This document shows, piece by piece, positions 1 through 8,533 of a DNA stretch of 64,000 bases (the stretch's first letter is position 1; each line of letters opens with the position of its first letter). This DNA is from Candidatus Parachristensenella avicola (lineage in GTDB: Bacteria > Bacillota > Clostridia > Christensenellales > UMGS416), in NCBI GenBank assembly GCA_904420205.1, contig CAJFUN010000033.1, positions 32,326-96,325 of the forward strand. The letters are read 5' to 3'. The translations under genes were made by a program, and so were the position numbers. Below the pieces are notes generated by a model, which did no database searches, was not told where the DNA came from, and saw only the letters and a list, made by a program, of their open reading frames with translations.

Positions 1-585
1 CTTTTTGATAAAAGCTATGTGTACTCGCTTGATGTCTATAGGCAGCTGCTGGGCGATGAAGCTTTCCGGCAGCTGGAGGCTTGGATGCAGCTACACGGTT
101 ATCGGGCCTTCGACCTATACAACACGGCCTATGTCGATTACCGGTTGACCCTGACTTATGCCAATCCGGCATGGGATGCGGCGCGGCCGAATCAGGGCTT
201 TGAATATAAGGTTCGGCATACGGGCATCGCAGCGCAGTATGACGTCTGCGTACGCAATCCTGCGACGATTGGCCTTTGTATCCCGCATGGAATGAAATTC
301 TTCCTGGAGCGCTTCGGCGCGATGGATCAGCAGCTGCGGGATTTTGTTTTGCAGCATACGAAAACCTGTGACGGCTGCCGGTACTGCGTTCAGACCGATA
401 AAACTGGGAAGCGGCCGCTGGCCGCTGTTCCCGTATCCGTTCAGAGCACGATCCATAAGTTATGCCCCTACTTTCCGGGGTGGACTTTCAGCTGGAACCA
501 CCTCGATCCGGAGCTGGTAAGCAGCATGACCCATTTTATGGCGTTCATGGACGGTTTTGTAGGGGATAAGATGAAGGAGAAATAG
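1..585 (+). CDS. Hypothetical protein, 5' end outside the window
   Basis: The reading frame is open from the first base of the window (frame 1), so the true start lies upstream; a GTG at 19 is only an internal valine candidate. The visible part is 194 codons and ends at TAG 583-585. It carries a cysteine cluster CDGCRYC near the last third, followed by QTDKTGKRP, which suggests a small metal site. No membrane segment is evident. I recognise the CDGCxYCxQTDKTGKR pattern as one seen in uncharacterised Firmicutes proteins, but no function is known to me. It ends 7 nt before the nitroreductase gene, so the two are probably co-transcribed. Confidence 0.75.
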   Translation, partial: LFDKSYVYSLDVYRQLLGDEAFRQLEAWMQLHGYRAFDLYNTAYVDYRLTLTYANPAWDAARPNQGFEYKVRHTGIAAQYDVCVRNPATIGLCIPHGMKFFLERFGAMDQQLRDFVLQHTKTCDGCRYCVQTDKTGKRPLAAVPVSVQSTIHKLCPYFPGWTFSWNHLDPELVSSMTHFMAFMDGFVGDKMKEK

Positions 586-592
586 AAGTACG

Positions 593-1135
593 ATGCATAC
601 GTTGGAAGCGATTTGGAAACGGACGAGCTATAGAGGACGGTATAAGCCGGAGGCGGTGCCGCGCGATGATCTGCGGACCATCTTGAAAGCGGGTTTGGCC
701 GCGCCTTCGGGCTGCAATAAGCAGACGGTCAGCCTGATTGCGGTGGACGACCCGGATACATTGAAGCGGCTGCGGACGGTGATCCAGCCGCCCATCGGGG
801 AAACGGCCCCGGCTATGATCTGCGTGTTGACCCGCCGCATCCTTGCTTACCGAGACCGATGCTTTGCGGTACAAGATTATGCGGCGGCCATTGAGAACAT
901 GCTGCTGGCCATCGTAGCGCTGGGCTATCAAAGCTGCTGGATTGAAGGGCATATTACCGACGAGGATGCAATCGGCCGCCAGATGGCCGACATCCTGGGC
1001 GTGCCGGCGGAATACGAGTTGGTCTGCTTCCTGCCGGTGGGCAAGGCCGAGGAACCGCTGCGGCGGGCGAGGAAGCGGCCGGACGGAGAGCGGGCATGGC
1101 TGAACCGATTTGGCGGTGCGTTGGAGGAAGATTAG
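593..1135 (+). CDS. Nitroreductase family FMN oxidoreductase
   Basis: 180 aa, the usual size of small nitroreductases. The N-terminal part reads KRTSYRGRYKPEAVPRDDLR, and the motif LKAGLAAPSGCNKQ is the FMN-phosphate binding loop (normally AP-S-N-Q). The middle contains DYAAAIENMLLAIVALGYQSCWI, typical of the dimer-forming helix that also shapes the flavin site. Members reduce nitro compounds, quinones or flavins with NAD(P)H in the cytoplasm; the natural substrate cannot be told. The start ATG has a GAAGGAG about 14 nt upstream, somewhat distant, inside the end of the preceding gene. Transcription ends at a strong hairpin just downstream. Confidence 0.88.
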   Translation: MHTLEAIWKRTSYRGRYKPEAVPRDDLRTILKAGLAAPSGCNKQTVSLIAVDDPDTLKRLRTVIQPPIGETAPAMICVLTRRILAYRDRCFAVQDYAAAIENMLLAIVALGYQSCWIEGHITDEDAIGRQMADILGVPAEYELVCFLPVGKAEEPLRRARKRPDGERAWLNRFGGALEED

Positions 1136-1151
1136 ACAAAAGACCCGACAT

Positions 1152-1196
1152 GATGAAAGGGCCGCGGTTGACAAAATCAACCGCGGCCCTTTCATC
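1152..1196. terminator. Bidirectional intrinsic terminator
   Basis: A perfect 19-bp stem (1152-1170 with 1178-1196) around a 7-nt loop, rich in G+C at the core and flanked by A/T on the arms. It sits between the nitroreductase gene and the convergent ornithine-cyclodeaminase-like gene, and can serve both. Confidence 0.85.
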
Positions 1197-1214
1197 AATG
1201 GCGGCAAGGAAAGG

Positions 1215-2267
1215 CTATAAAGCGATCGTCGTGCCGACGCCGCGTTTTTTCGCCAGCTGAAGCAGCGCACTAGCCGTGCTTAGATCCTGCAAGGCAATCC
1301 CGGTAGAATCAAAGAGGGTGATGTCCTGGGCGCTCTGCCGGCCGGGTTTTAATCCTGCAATAACCTGGCCGATTTCGCCGCAATATCCCTCGCGAGTCAA
1401 AAGCCCCAGGGATACCGCTTGCTCGCACTCCCCAATCTCCATGGATTGGGTTAGATCGTCGGCATAGACGCGGCAGCGGGGAATGAGCGCTGCATCCGTC
1501 TCCTGCTTGCCGGCCATATCGGCGCCCATGCAGGAGAGATGCGTGCCGGGACGAACCCAGCCGCTTTCTATGATGGGCTTGCGGGAGGGCGTAATGGTGA
1601 CGACAATATCGGCCTGCTGCAAGGCGGCAGGCAGGCTATCCACCGCATGGAAGGGGATACTGGCCCGCCGGCTGATTTCAGCGCGGTGCCGGGGATCTTC
1701 GATGCGGCTGATAAACCGCCGATGCAGCTCGTCAGAAATCCCGTCGCAAAACGTGCGGGCATAATCAAAGGCGAGGGGATTATAGACCAGCACCTGTTCT
1801 AAGCCGGAGAAGACCTCCAGATGCGCCATGATCTGAAAGGGCGCCTGGGCGCCGCAGCCCACCAGCAGCAAAGTGTGGCTATCGGGGCGGGCCAGGTATT
1901 TAGACCCGATTGCTGAGGCAGCCCCCGTACGCATGCCGGTAATCTGGCTGGCGCTGATCAGCCCGGTGGGAGCGCCGGTTTCGCTGTCGAAGACCAGAAT
2001 GGTTCCGATCAGCGCCGGGATTTGGCGCTGGGGATTACCGCCGAACCAGCTGACCAGCTTCAATCCGAAGATTCCTGCGCCGCTAAGTTCGCCGGATTTG
2101 ATATCAAGGTCGGCCACGCCCTCCTCGAATACGTGCGTGACCACCGGAAAGAGCCCGCCCTGGCCGGTGCTTTTCAGCCGGTATGCCTGTTCGACGGCAT
2201 CGAGAGCCATGGGCATGTCCAAAAGCGCCTCTACCTGTTGTGCGCTGAGTACGGTTACATCAAACAT
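1215..2267 (-). CDS. Ornithine cyclodeaminase / mu-crystallin family protein
   Basis: 350 aa from the ATG at 2267. That start has GGAAG 7 nt upstream and lies 67 nt below a promoter (2341-2370), whereas the longer open frame would begin inside or above that promoter. Family features are visible in order: an N-terminal substrate domain (GIFGLKLVSWFGGNP, with the lysine that binds the substrate carboxylate), the ASQITGMRTGAASAIG segment, a Rossmann NAD-binding loop GCGAQA, and a C-terminal DSTGIALQD motif containing the catalytic aspartate of this family. Members deaminate ornithine to proline, or act as alanine, lysine or imine dehydrogenases/reductases. It is divergent from an amino acid ABC transporter plus aminotransferase operon, so a role in catabolism of an imported amino acid is likely, but the substrate is not fixed by sequence. 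Confidence 0.9.
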   Translation of the reverse strand: MFDVTVLSAQQVEALLDMPMALDAVEQAYRLKSTGQGGLFPVVTHVFEEGVADLDIKSGELSGAGIFGLKLVSWFGGNPQRQIPALIGTILVFDSETGAPTGLISASQITGMRTGAASAIGSKYLARPDSHTLLLVGCGAQAPFQIMAHLEVFSGLEQVLVYNPLAFDYARTFCDGISDELHRRFISRIEDPRHRAEISRRASIPFHAVDSLPAALQQADIVVTITPSRKPIIESGWVRPGTHLSCMGADMAGKQETDAALIPRCRVYADDLTQSMEIGECEQAVSLGLLTREGYCGEIGQVIAGLKPGRQSAQDITLFDSTGIALQDLSTASALLQLAKKRGVGTTIAL

Positions 2268-2340
2268 ATTGCATCTTCCTTTGCCTTGCACAGGCCGGTT
2301 GCCAGGCCCGCGTTGTGTCGTTTGTTGGAATTTGGTAGTC

Positions 2341-2370
2341 ATTGTATCGCAACCGCCAGACAAAGGTCAA
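2341..2370 (-). promoter_or_regulatory. Promoter of the ornithine-cyclodeaminase-like gene
   Basis: Reading the minus strand: -35 TTGACC (2365-2370), 18-bp spacer, -10 TACAAT (2341-2346). It places the transcript start near 2334 and supports the ATG at 2267 as the translation start. Confidence 0.7.
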
Positions 2371-2417
2371 GAAATTTTGGCAAAATAGCAGATTTTTTGC
2401 ATTTTTCTCAAATCCCT

Positions 2418-2446
2418 TTTACACGATGGGAATCGAGTGTTATAAT
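2418..2446 (+). promoter_or_regulatory. Promoter of the amino acid ABC transporter operon
   Basis: -35 TTTACA (2418-2423), 17-bp spacer, -10 TATAAT (2441-2446); start codon of the first gene is 56 nt below the -10. The two divergent promoters here are back to back, 47 bp apart. Confidence 0.78.
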
Positions 2447-2501
2447 AACCTGTATAAACATCCATTTATATGAATATGGGTGAATAAAAGGAGCGATTTC
2501 C

Positions 2502-3347
2502 GTGAAAAAATGCATAACTTTTGCCCTGTGCCTCATAATGGCCGCTTCGCTTTGCGCGTGCTCGCAGACGGGCGCCCCAACCGCCGCCACGACAACCGCT
2601 GCGGCAGATTCCGCTGCTACCACAGCTGCGGATGCCTCGTCCCAGAGCACCCTTGAGGCGATCAAAGCGCGCGGTGAGCTTATCGTAGGCGTAGAGGCGA
2701 CCTTCCCGCCTTTTGAAAGCTTTGATCCCAATGACGGCACGACCATCGTGGGCTTTGACATCGACGTGATGGCCGAAGTAGCCAAGGATCTGGGCGTTAA
2801 GCTGACGGTCAAGGACATGGAGTTTTCGGGCATCGTTCCCTCGGTGCAGACCGGCAAGATCGATATCGCCCCGGGTATCACGCCCACCGAGGAGCGCAAG
2901 GAAATCGTAGACTTCTCCAATGAATATTGCGCCAGCAAGCTGGGTGTGGTTGTTCGGGAAGACGATGATTCCATTCAGACGGTTGAAGATCTCAAGACCA
3001 AGAATGTCGCCGCCCAGCTGGGCTCTCTGGCCGACAAGCAGCTGACCGCAGTGCTGGGCACGTCGCCGAAGGGCTATAATAAGCACGACGAGGCCATTCT
3101 TGCCGTGAAGAACGGCGTCATCGACGCCCACGTACTGGATGGCTCGGTGGGCAACAATTACGCGGCCACCATGGGCGGCTTGAAGGTGATCGAAATCCCT
3201 GAGCTCAACGAAGGGGTGGACGGCCTTGCCTGCATTGCGCGTAAGGGCGATACGGAGATGATTGAGGCGATCAATGCGACCATCAAGCGGCTGGAGGATA
3301 GCGGCGAGATGGACAAGCTCATGACCAAGTGGAATATCTTTAAATAA
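2502..3347 (+). CDS. Polar amino acid ABC transporter substrate-binding lipoprotein
   Basis: 281 aa, starting at GTG 2502 with AGGAG 8-10 nt upstream. Residues 1-20 form a lipoprotein signal ending in the lipobox LCAC (Cys20), followed by an Ala/Thr-rich linker to about residue 50. The rest is a family 3 periplasmic-binding fold: IKARGELIVGVEATFPPFE, the ligand-contact DIDVMAEVAKDLG, EFSGIVPSVQTGKIDI, and the PTEERKEIVDFSNEY hinge segment. It would capture an amino acid outside the membrane and hand it to the permease at 4620 and the ATPase at 5272. A large hairpin and an aminotransferase gene separate it from them. Ligand specificity is not readable by eye. Confidence 0.93.
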   Translation: MKKCITFALCLIMAASLCACSQTGAPTAATTTAAADSAATTAADASSQSTLEAIKARGELIVGVEATFPPFESFDPNDGTTIVGFDIDVMAEVAKDLGVKLTVKDMEFSGIVPSVQTGKIDIAPGITPTEERKEIVDFSNEYCASKLGVVVREDDDSIQTVEDLKTKNVAAQLGSLADKQLTAVLGTSPKGYNKHDEAILAVKNGVIDAHVLDGSVGNNYAATMGGLKVIEIPELNEGVDGLACIARKGDTEMIEAINATIKRLEDSGEMDKLMTKWNIFK

Positions 3348-3371
3348 GCGCTGGAAACAAGCCTATATTGA

Positions 3372-3420
3372 CACAACTCTTTGGACCGCTTTCGCGAACG
3401 TTAGCGTCCGAAGAGTTGTG
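3372..3420 (+). promoter_or_regulatory. Large intercistronic stem-loop
   Basis: Left arm 3372-3390 and right arm 3403-3420 form a long stem (CACAACTCTT...AAGAGTTGTG outer part, GGAC/GTCC and GCT/AGC inner part) around a 12-nt loop. No U-run follows, so it is not a classic terminator. Its place right after the binding-protein gene suggests an mRNA-stabilising or processing element that raises the binding protein above the membrane components. Confidence 0.7.
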
Positions 3421-3484
3421 CAGTTTCCGACGGAAAGCGCGAACGCCGGATACACAGAACACGAAACAGGAGCGAAGAAAAGGG

Positions 3485-4630
3485 ATGGAGATTCTCAAGC
3501 CGCGCGCGGCCAACTGGCTGGATACCTATGGGCCGCAGGCTAAGCACAATATTGCTGAAAGCTATGTGGAGCCGCTGACCATCCGCGAGCTCATGGCGCT
3601 TTCAGAGGGGGCCGATTCGGAGGCCTTCCTTTCGGCGATGATGGACACGAAGCTCGACTATGGCGAGATCGACGGATCGCGCACGCTGCGCGACGCTATC
3701 GCCGGCTTTTACCGGCAGAAGGACGCGGATAATGTGATGCTTACGCATGGAGCCATTGCCTCCAACTATATTACGCTATTCGGCCTTCTATCCCCGGGGG
3801 ATCGCGTGGTCACCACCCACCCCAATTACCAGCAGCTCTATGCGGTGCCCCAAGCCTTTGGGGTCGATATGACGCTGCTGGAGCTGCGCCGGGAGGATGG
3901 ATATTTGCCCAACCTGGACGCGCTGCGCCGGGCCATGGACGGCGGCTGCCGGATGCTTATTCTGTCTAATCCGAACAACCCCACCAGCAGCGTAATGGAC
4001 CGGGACTACCTGGAAAAAGTGGTGGAGGCGGCTCGCGAGGCCGGCGCCTATTTGCTGTGCGATGAGATCTATCTAGGTTATCCGCGCGGCGGCGTGGAGC
4101 TGGCGCGGGTAGCGGATCTCTATGAAAAAGGAATTTCTACCGGCAGCTTCTCCAAGGTATATGGCCTGTCCGGCGCTCGCGTAGGCTGGATCGTAGCCTC
4201 GAAGGCGGTCATGGAATCGCTGGGCCCATACCGCAACTATACGGCCATTTGCTGTGGGCAGCTGGGCGATGCCGTCGCCTCACTGGCCATGAAGAGCTTT
4301 GATAAGCTTATGGCACGTAATGAAGCTATCGTACAGGAGAACCTGGCCTATCTTCAATCCTGGCTGGATAAAACGCCGGCGGTGACCTGCGATATCCCTT
4401 CAGCGGGTACCTTTGTGCTGCTGCGTTATGACCGGCCGATGAGCTCAGAGGAGCTTTGCAGCGGGCTTTTTGAGGAGACGGGCGTCTTCATCATGCCGGG
4501 CAGCTGCTTCGATATGGAGGGAACCCTGCGGCTGGGCATCGGCGGCGATCCCGAGCACTTCAAGGCCGGGCTGGCCGGCCTGGCCCGATATTTGGACCGG
4601 ACGACGGGAGGGCAGCCTCATGAATCTTGA
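3485..4630 (+). CDS. Class I/II PLP-dependent aminotransferase
   Basis: 381 aa from ATG 3485, with AGGAG 12 nt upstream. Fold-type I motifs are present: LDYGEIDGSRTLRDAIAGFY, the LTHGAIASNYIT cofactor loop, SNPNNPTS (the N-P-N-P substrate/PLP contact), CDEIY (Asp that pairs with the pyridine nitrogen), SFSKVYGLSGARVGW (Lys forming the Schiff base), and a C-terminal LRLGIGG with the carboxylate-binding arginine. The gene is inserted between transporter components and its stop overlaps the permease start by 11 nt, so it is translated with them. Together with the divergent cyclodeaminase-like gene it suggests uptake and transamination of a specific amino acid, possibly arginine/ornithine-related; that substrate is inference. 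Confidence 0.88.
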   Translation: MEILKPRAANWLDTYGPQAKHNIAESYVEPLTIRELMALSEGADSEAFLSAMMDTKLDYGEIDGSRTLRDAIAGFYRQKDADNVMLTHGAIASNYITLFGLLSPGDRVVTTHPNYQQLYAVPQAFGVDMTLLELRREDGYLPNLDALRRAMDGGCRMLILSNPNNPTSSVMDRDYLEKVVEAAREAGAYLLCDEIYLGYPRGGVELARVADLYEKGISTGSFSKVYGLSGARVGWIVASKAVMESLGPYRNYTAICCGQLGDAVASLAMKSFDKLMARNEAIVQENLAYLQSWLDKTPAVTCDIPSAGTFVLLRYDRPMSSEELCSGLFEETGVFIMPGSCFDMEGTLRLGIGGDPEHFKAGLAGLARYLDRTTGGQPHES

Positions 4631-5285
4631 TTTTTCCATTATCCCGCGCTATATCCCTATGCTGCTGCAGGGGGCTTGGACTACGCTGGTGCTCACAGCA
4701 GGGGCGGTAGGGCTGGGCATTATCCTGGGGCTCATCGCCGCGCTAATGAAGATGTGCCGCTTTTTGCCCCTTCGGTGGCTTGCCAATGCTTATATTGAGC
4801 TGATACGTGGAACGCCGCAGCTGGTACAGCTGTTTTTGCTCTTCTACGGTTTGCCACAGCTGATCGGCGTCAATATCCCCGAATACTTTGCCGCCATACT
4901 GGCCCTGGGCATTAATTCCGGCGCGTATGTGGCTGAGATCGTGCGGGCAGGTATTCAGGCGGTGGACTATGGCCAGACCGAGGGCGCCTACTCGCTGGGC
5001 ATGAAACCTGGGCTGACCATGCGGTACATTATCCTGCCGCAGGCGGTGAAGAACATTCTTCCGGCCTTGGGCAATGAGTTTATCGCCCTACTGAAGAGCT
5101 CGTCGATCGTCTCGGTTATCGGGATGACCGATTTGATGCGCAAAAGCGATATCATCCGAAGCATTACCTATCGCTCTTTCGAGCCGCTTCTTACGGTGGC
5201 GCTGATGTATTTCATTATGACCTTTACCTTGTCGAAGTTGCTGAACCTATATGAGAGGAGGCTGAAGAAGAATGATAGTCGTTAA
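4620..5285 (+). CDS. Amino acid ABC transporter permease (HisM/GlnP type)
   Basis: 221 aa from ATG 4620, which lies inside the end of the aminotransferase gene. Four to five hydrophobic segments (around residues 13-45, 55-80, 85-105, 150-165, 185-205) and the cytoplasmic EAA loop around [20 protein letters not shown] identify the permease that contacts the ATPase. [16 protein letters not shown] is typical of the polar amino acid family. It forms a homodimer in the membrane and works with the proteins at 2502 and 5272. The longer open frame upstream is merely the overlap with the preceding gene. Confidence 0.93.
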   Translation: MNLDFSIIPRYIPMLLQGAWTTLVLTAGAVGLGIILGLIAALMKMCRFLPLRWLANAYIELIRGTPQLVQLFLLFYGLPQLIGVNIPEYFAAILALGINSGAYVAEIVRAGIQAVDYGQTEGAYSLGMKPGLTMRYIILPQAVKNILPALGNEFIALLKSSSIVSVIGMTDLMRKSDIIRSITYRSFEPLLTVALMYFIMTFTLSKLLNLYERRLKKNDSR

Positions 5286-5994
5286 AGACCTCCATAAATC
5301 CTTTGGCAAGCTTGAAGTGCTCAAGGGCGTGAACGCCCATATTCAAAAAGGCGAGGTGGTGACGATTATCGGGCCCTCCGGCTCGGGGAAAAGCACCTTT
5401 TTGCGCTGCATTAACCTACTGGAGACGCCCACTAGCGGCGATATCATCATCAACGGCGAGAAGATCAACGACCCGTCCGTCGATATTTTCCGCGTGCGGC
5501 AGCGGATGGGGATGGTATTCCAGCACTTTAATCTTTTTCCCCATCTGACGGTGATGGATAACATCACCATTGCCCCGCGAAAGGTGTTGGGACAGAGCCG
5601 CGAGCAGGCCGAAGAAACGGCAGTCGGGCTGCTCCGGCGCGTGGGCTTGGCGGATAAGCGGGATGCCTATCCACCCCAGCTTTCCGGCGGCCAAAAGCAG
5701 CGGATTGCGATAGCCCGCAGCCTGGCCATGAAGCCCGACATGATGCTGTTCGACGAGCCTACCTCGGCGCTGGATCCGGAAATGGTCAAAGAAGTTTTGA
5801 ACGTCATTAAGGATCTGGCCCACGAGGGGATGACCATGGCCATTGTGACCCATGAGATGAGCTTTGCCCGGGAGATCTCCGATCGCGTGCTGTTTATGGA
5901 TGAAGGCGTAATCGCGGAGGAAGCGCCGCCGGAGCAGCTCTTTGCCGCGCCGACACAAGAACGCACCCGGACATTTTTAAGCATGGTGCTGTAA
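5272..5994 (+). CDS. Amino acid ABC transporter ATP-binding protein (GlnQ type)
   Basis: 240 aa, the standard length. Walker A is GPSGSGKST, the Q-loop is in [12 protein letters not shown], the ABC signature is LSGGQKQR, Walker B is [14 protein letters not shown], and the switch histidine is in IVTHEM. The start codon overlaps the permease gene by 14 nt and has GAGGAGG-like sequence just upstream in that gene. It energises import of the amino acid bound by the lipoprotein at 2502. The operon ends at the hairpin at 6021. Confidence 0.96.
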   Translation: MIVVKDLHKSFGKLEVLKGVNAHIQKGEVVTIIGPSGSGKSTFLRCINLLETPTSGDIIINGEKINDPSVDIFRVRQRMGMVFQHFNLFPHLTVMDNITIAPRKVLGQSREQAEETAVGLLRRVGLADKRDAYPPQLSGGQKQRIAIARSLAMKPDMMLFDEPTSALDPEMVKEVLNVIKDLAHEGMTMAIVTHEMSFAREISDRVLFMDEGVIAEEAPPEQLFAAPTQERTRTFLSMVL

Positions 5995-6020
5995 CGCCGG
6001 CCCCATCAAAAAAGGACAAG

Positions 6021-6066
6021 AAACGCCCCTTGACGCAAGGCACGATTGCGTCAAGGGGCGTTCTTT
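6021..6066. terminator. Intrinsic terminator, operon end
   Basis: 17-bp perfect stem AACGCCCCTTGACGCAA / TTGCGTCAAGGGGCGTT around 7 nt, followed by TTCTTT on the plus strand. It lies between the transporter operon and the convergent asparaginase gene. Confidence 0.85.
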
Positions 6067-6123
6067 ATCGCGAGGGCTTGTCCATCCGATGACGGGTTTA
6101 ACCTCGGTATGACCAGCGCGGAG

Positions 6124-6984
6124 CTATCGAATGATAGCGGGCGTGAAGGTCAGAACCTGACCGCCTTGCCAGAGGGAGTATTCAAACTCGCAGCAGCAAG
6201 CGCCGCCATAGTTTCCCTCTTTATCCAAGGCGATCATGGCAAAATTGCCGCAGGTATCGCCGCCTCGCAGCATACGGCCCAGGTGGACGGAGACGGCTTT
6301 CTCCAGCGCAGCCTGGGGCGTCAGGCCGCTGCGCATAGCCTCTACGGCGGCGAAGCAGACGCACCCTTTCATAATATCTTCGCCTACACCCGTTGCGGCG
6401 GCGCCGCCCACCTCGTTATCCACATAGAAACCGCTGCCCACCAGGGGGGAGTCGCCCACGCGGCCGCGGTGCTTATAGCCAAGCCCGCTGGTGGAAACTC
6501 CGGCCACCATCTGTCCGGAGGCGTCCAGTGCCAGGCAGCCCACGGTATCATGGCCCACAGGATTTTTCTGCCCGGCCGCCATGGCCGCTTCCCAGCGCTC
6601 GCGGGCCTTATCATTCAGCATAATGGCCTGCTGATGCCCTTTTTCCAGGGCATAGTCGTTGGCGCCCTGGCCGCACAGCACGTTGTTGCGGTGTTCGTTC
6701 ACCAGATCGCGGGCGACTTTTATGGGATTCTTGAAGCCGGAAAGGCCCATCACCGCGCCCAAGCGCAGGTTGTCGCCCATCATCATGGCGGCGTCAAACT
6801 GCATCTCACCCCGGATGTTAGGCAGCGCGCCAAAACCTACCGAGTCTACCTCCGGATTGTCCTCAATGCGCACAATGGTTTCGACCACTGCATCGGCGGC
6901 GCAACCACCGGCGGCAAGGACTGCGCCGCCGGCCGGAACAGCCGCCCTGGCAAAGGGCCAGGTAGCGATTACAATCGGTTTCAT
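6124..6984 (-). CDS. N4-(beta-N-acetylglucosaminyl)-L-asparaginase / isoaspartyl peptidase family (Ntn hydrolase)
   Basis: 286 aa from the inner ATG at 6984, which has GGGAGG 6 nt upstream; the ATG at 6990 directly abuts that site. The autocleavage/nucleophile motif HDTVGCLALD is clear (Thr becomes the new N-terminus after self-cleavage), followed by GVSTSGLGYKHRGRVGDSPLVG and GGAAATGVGE, which line the active site in glycosylasparaginases. No signal peptide is seen, so the enzyme should act in the cytoplasm on imported glycoasparagine, isoaspartyl or asparaginyl peptides. It lies downstream of two dipeptidase genes on the same strand, 157 nt away. Which of the related activities it has cannot be decided from sequence. 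Confidence 0.9.
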   Translation of the reverse strand: MKPIVIATWPFARAAVPAGGAVLAAGGCAADAVVETIVRIEDNPEVDSVGFGALPNIRGEMQFDAAMMMGDNLRLGAVMGLSGFKNPIKVARDLVNEHRNNVLCGQGANDYALEKGHQQAIMLNDKARERWEAAMAAGQKNPVGHDTVGCLALDASGQMVAGVSTSGLGYKHRGRVGDSPLVGSGFYVDNEVGGAAATGVGEDIMKGCVCFAAVEAMRSGLTPQAALEKAVSVHLGRMLRGGDTCGNFAMIALDKEGNYGGACCCEFEYSLWQGGQVLTFTPAIIR

Positions 6985-7141
6985 ATTCATCCTCCCATTT
7001 GCTGCAATTTCCCTGGTTAAGCTATCATATCAGCTGGCAAAATGCAAGATGATTTTGGCGATTTATTCCAGAATGCAGCCCTCATGCAAAAATGCCCGGA
7101 ACCGCGGTGAGAAGGGGCGGCCCCGGGTGCGGGTATCCTGT

Positions 7142-8530
7142 TTATGCTTCAAGTTCGCTCAGCAGCATCAAAGCGTGAGCGTAAATGCGGGCGGCCTTGA
7201 TGAGGGAATGTATCGACATGTATTCATCGGCGATATGGGCCGTCTCCTGGTCCCAGGGGAAGCAGGGGCCAAAGGCTACGGTGGGGCAAGGCATACCCTT
7301 GGCATAGGTACCGCCGCCGATGGCGATGGGCGCGCCCGATTCGCCGGTCACCTCGTTATATACGCCCTGCAACGTAGCCACAAGCGGATGCTCCATGGGA
7401 TAATAGAGGCCGGGACGGGCGGAAAGGTTTTCCAGCGTAAAGCCGTGGCCGGTGAAGAAATCGCCTAACCGGCGGGCGGTTTCCTGCTCGTCCAGGGTGA
7501 CAGGATGGCGGATATCGATCTGGATGGTCAGATAGCTGGCGTCCCCTTCCAGCAGGCCCAAATTAAAGGTCAGCGGTCCGGATACCTCGTCGCGGCAGGC
7601 GATGTGGCAACCTGCTCCATCATATCCGTTTGCGATGCGGCTGGCGAGGATCGACACCGGCAGCCGGGCGCCGTCGCCCTCGGGCAAGATTTTGGCGAGG
7701 TAGTCCATCAAGATACCGATCGCATTGAGGCCGTCCTGGGGCATGGAGGCATGGGCGGCTTTGCCGGAAGCGATAATGCGGGTAAGGCCGTCTTGCCCTT
7801 CAAGGGTGATGCGTTCAGCCTGGGGCAGAGCAAGGCCCTTGGCGTCCAGCAAGGCTTCAGCCTGGTTGGGCACGACGTTAACCCGCGTGCCGGCCTGGAG
7901 ATGGACGAGCCGCGTCGGAGCGGCGAAATCATAGCGGGCGCGGCAGGCTACGAAGGCCTTTTCGGCATGGATGACGGGGAATTCTGCGTCGGGGGTGAAG
8001 GCATAGGCCGGCGCGGGCGTGGAGGCCAGATAATGCTCGAGATCGCGGCCGCTGGTTTCCTCGCAGCAGCCATAGATCAGCCGAAGGGGCCGTTTAGGCT
8101 GGTAGCCTGCGGCCATCAAAGCCTTTACGGCCCACAGGGCGGAAACGCCGGGGCCCTTGTCGTCATTGGTGCCGCGGCCATAGATGCGATCGCCTTCCAC
8201 AGCGCCGCCCAGCGGGTCGCGGGTCCAGCCGTCGCCGATGGGCACGGTATCCAGATGGGTTAGCACGGCTACGGCGCCCTCCCCCTGCCCCCAAGTGGCG
8301 TCTCCGGCAAATCCGTCAAAGTTTCGCACGGATAGACCCGCTTTCTGGCACTGGGCCAGCGCGGCGTCCAGGCAGCGGGCAACGCCGGGGCCAAAGGGCG
8401 CGCCTGGCGCGGCATGGGCAGAATCGTCCTCCGAATGGATGGCGACGAGCTCGCGGATATCGTCGATCAGCTCCGAACGGTGGTTGTCGAGGAAAGCGGT
8501 AATTTTTGCGTCAAGGGTTGGATCCATCAT
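7142..8530 (-). CDS. M20 family dipeptidase (PepV/Sapep-like), copy 1
   Basis: 462 aa, the normal length of PepV-type enzymes. Zinc-site motifs: VLTHLDTVPIGDGW (His and Asp), RGTNDDKGPGVSAL (bridging Asp), YGCCEETSGRDL (catalytic Glu pair), and a late GGGTYAKG with a distal His region. The inserted lid/dimerisation domain spans roughly residues 190-350. It is a cytoplasmic metallopeptidase that splits dipeptides. The start is only 3 nt past the stop of the second M20 gene and has GGAGG 8 nt upstream, so both form one operon. ATG 8527 is an equally possible start, one residue shorter. Confidence 0.92.
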   Translation of the reverse strand: MMDPTLDAKITAFLDNHRSELIDDIRELVAIHSEDDSAHAAPGAPFGPGVARCLDAALAQCQKAGLSVRNFDGFAGDATWGQGEGAVAVLTHLDTVPIGDGWTRDPLGGAVEGDRIYGRGTNDDKGPGVSALWAVKALMAAGYQPKRPLRLIYGCCEETSGRDLEHYLASTPAPAYAFTPDAEFPVIHAEKAFVACRARYDFAAPTRLVHLQAGTRVNVVPNQAEALLDAKGLALPQAERITLEGQDGLTRIIASGKAAHASMPQDGLNAIGILMDYLAKILPEGDGARLPVSILASRIANGYDGAGCHIACRDEVSGPLTFNLGLLEGDASYLTIQIDIRHPVTLDEQETARRLGDFFTGHGFTLENLSARPGLYYPMEHPLVATLQGVYNEVTGESGAPIAIGGGTYAKGMPCPTVAFGPCFPWDQETAHIADEYMSIHSLIKAARIYAHALMLLSELEA

Positions 8531-8533
8531 GGC

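Noticed and set aside
2268..2363. Upstream extension of the ornithine-cyclodeaminase-like gene to the first in-frame ATG
   Set aside because: The extension would start above a good -10 element, and the inner ATG has a proper ribosome site.
6046..7020. Long plus-strand open frame opposite the asparaginase gene
   Set aside because: Its complement is a complete Ntn-hydrolase with active-site motifs and ribosome site; the plus frame is an antisense shadow common in GC-rich DNA.
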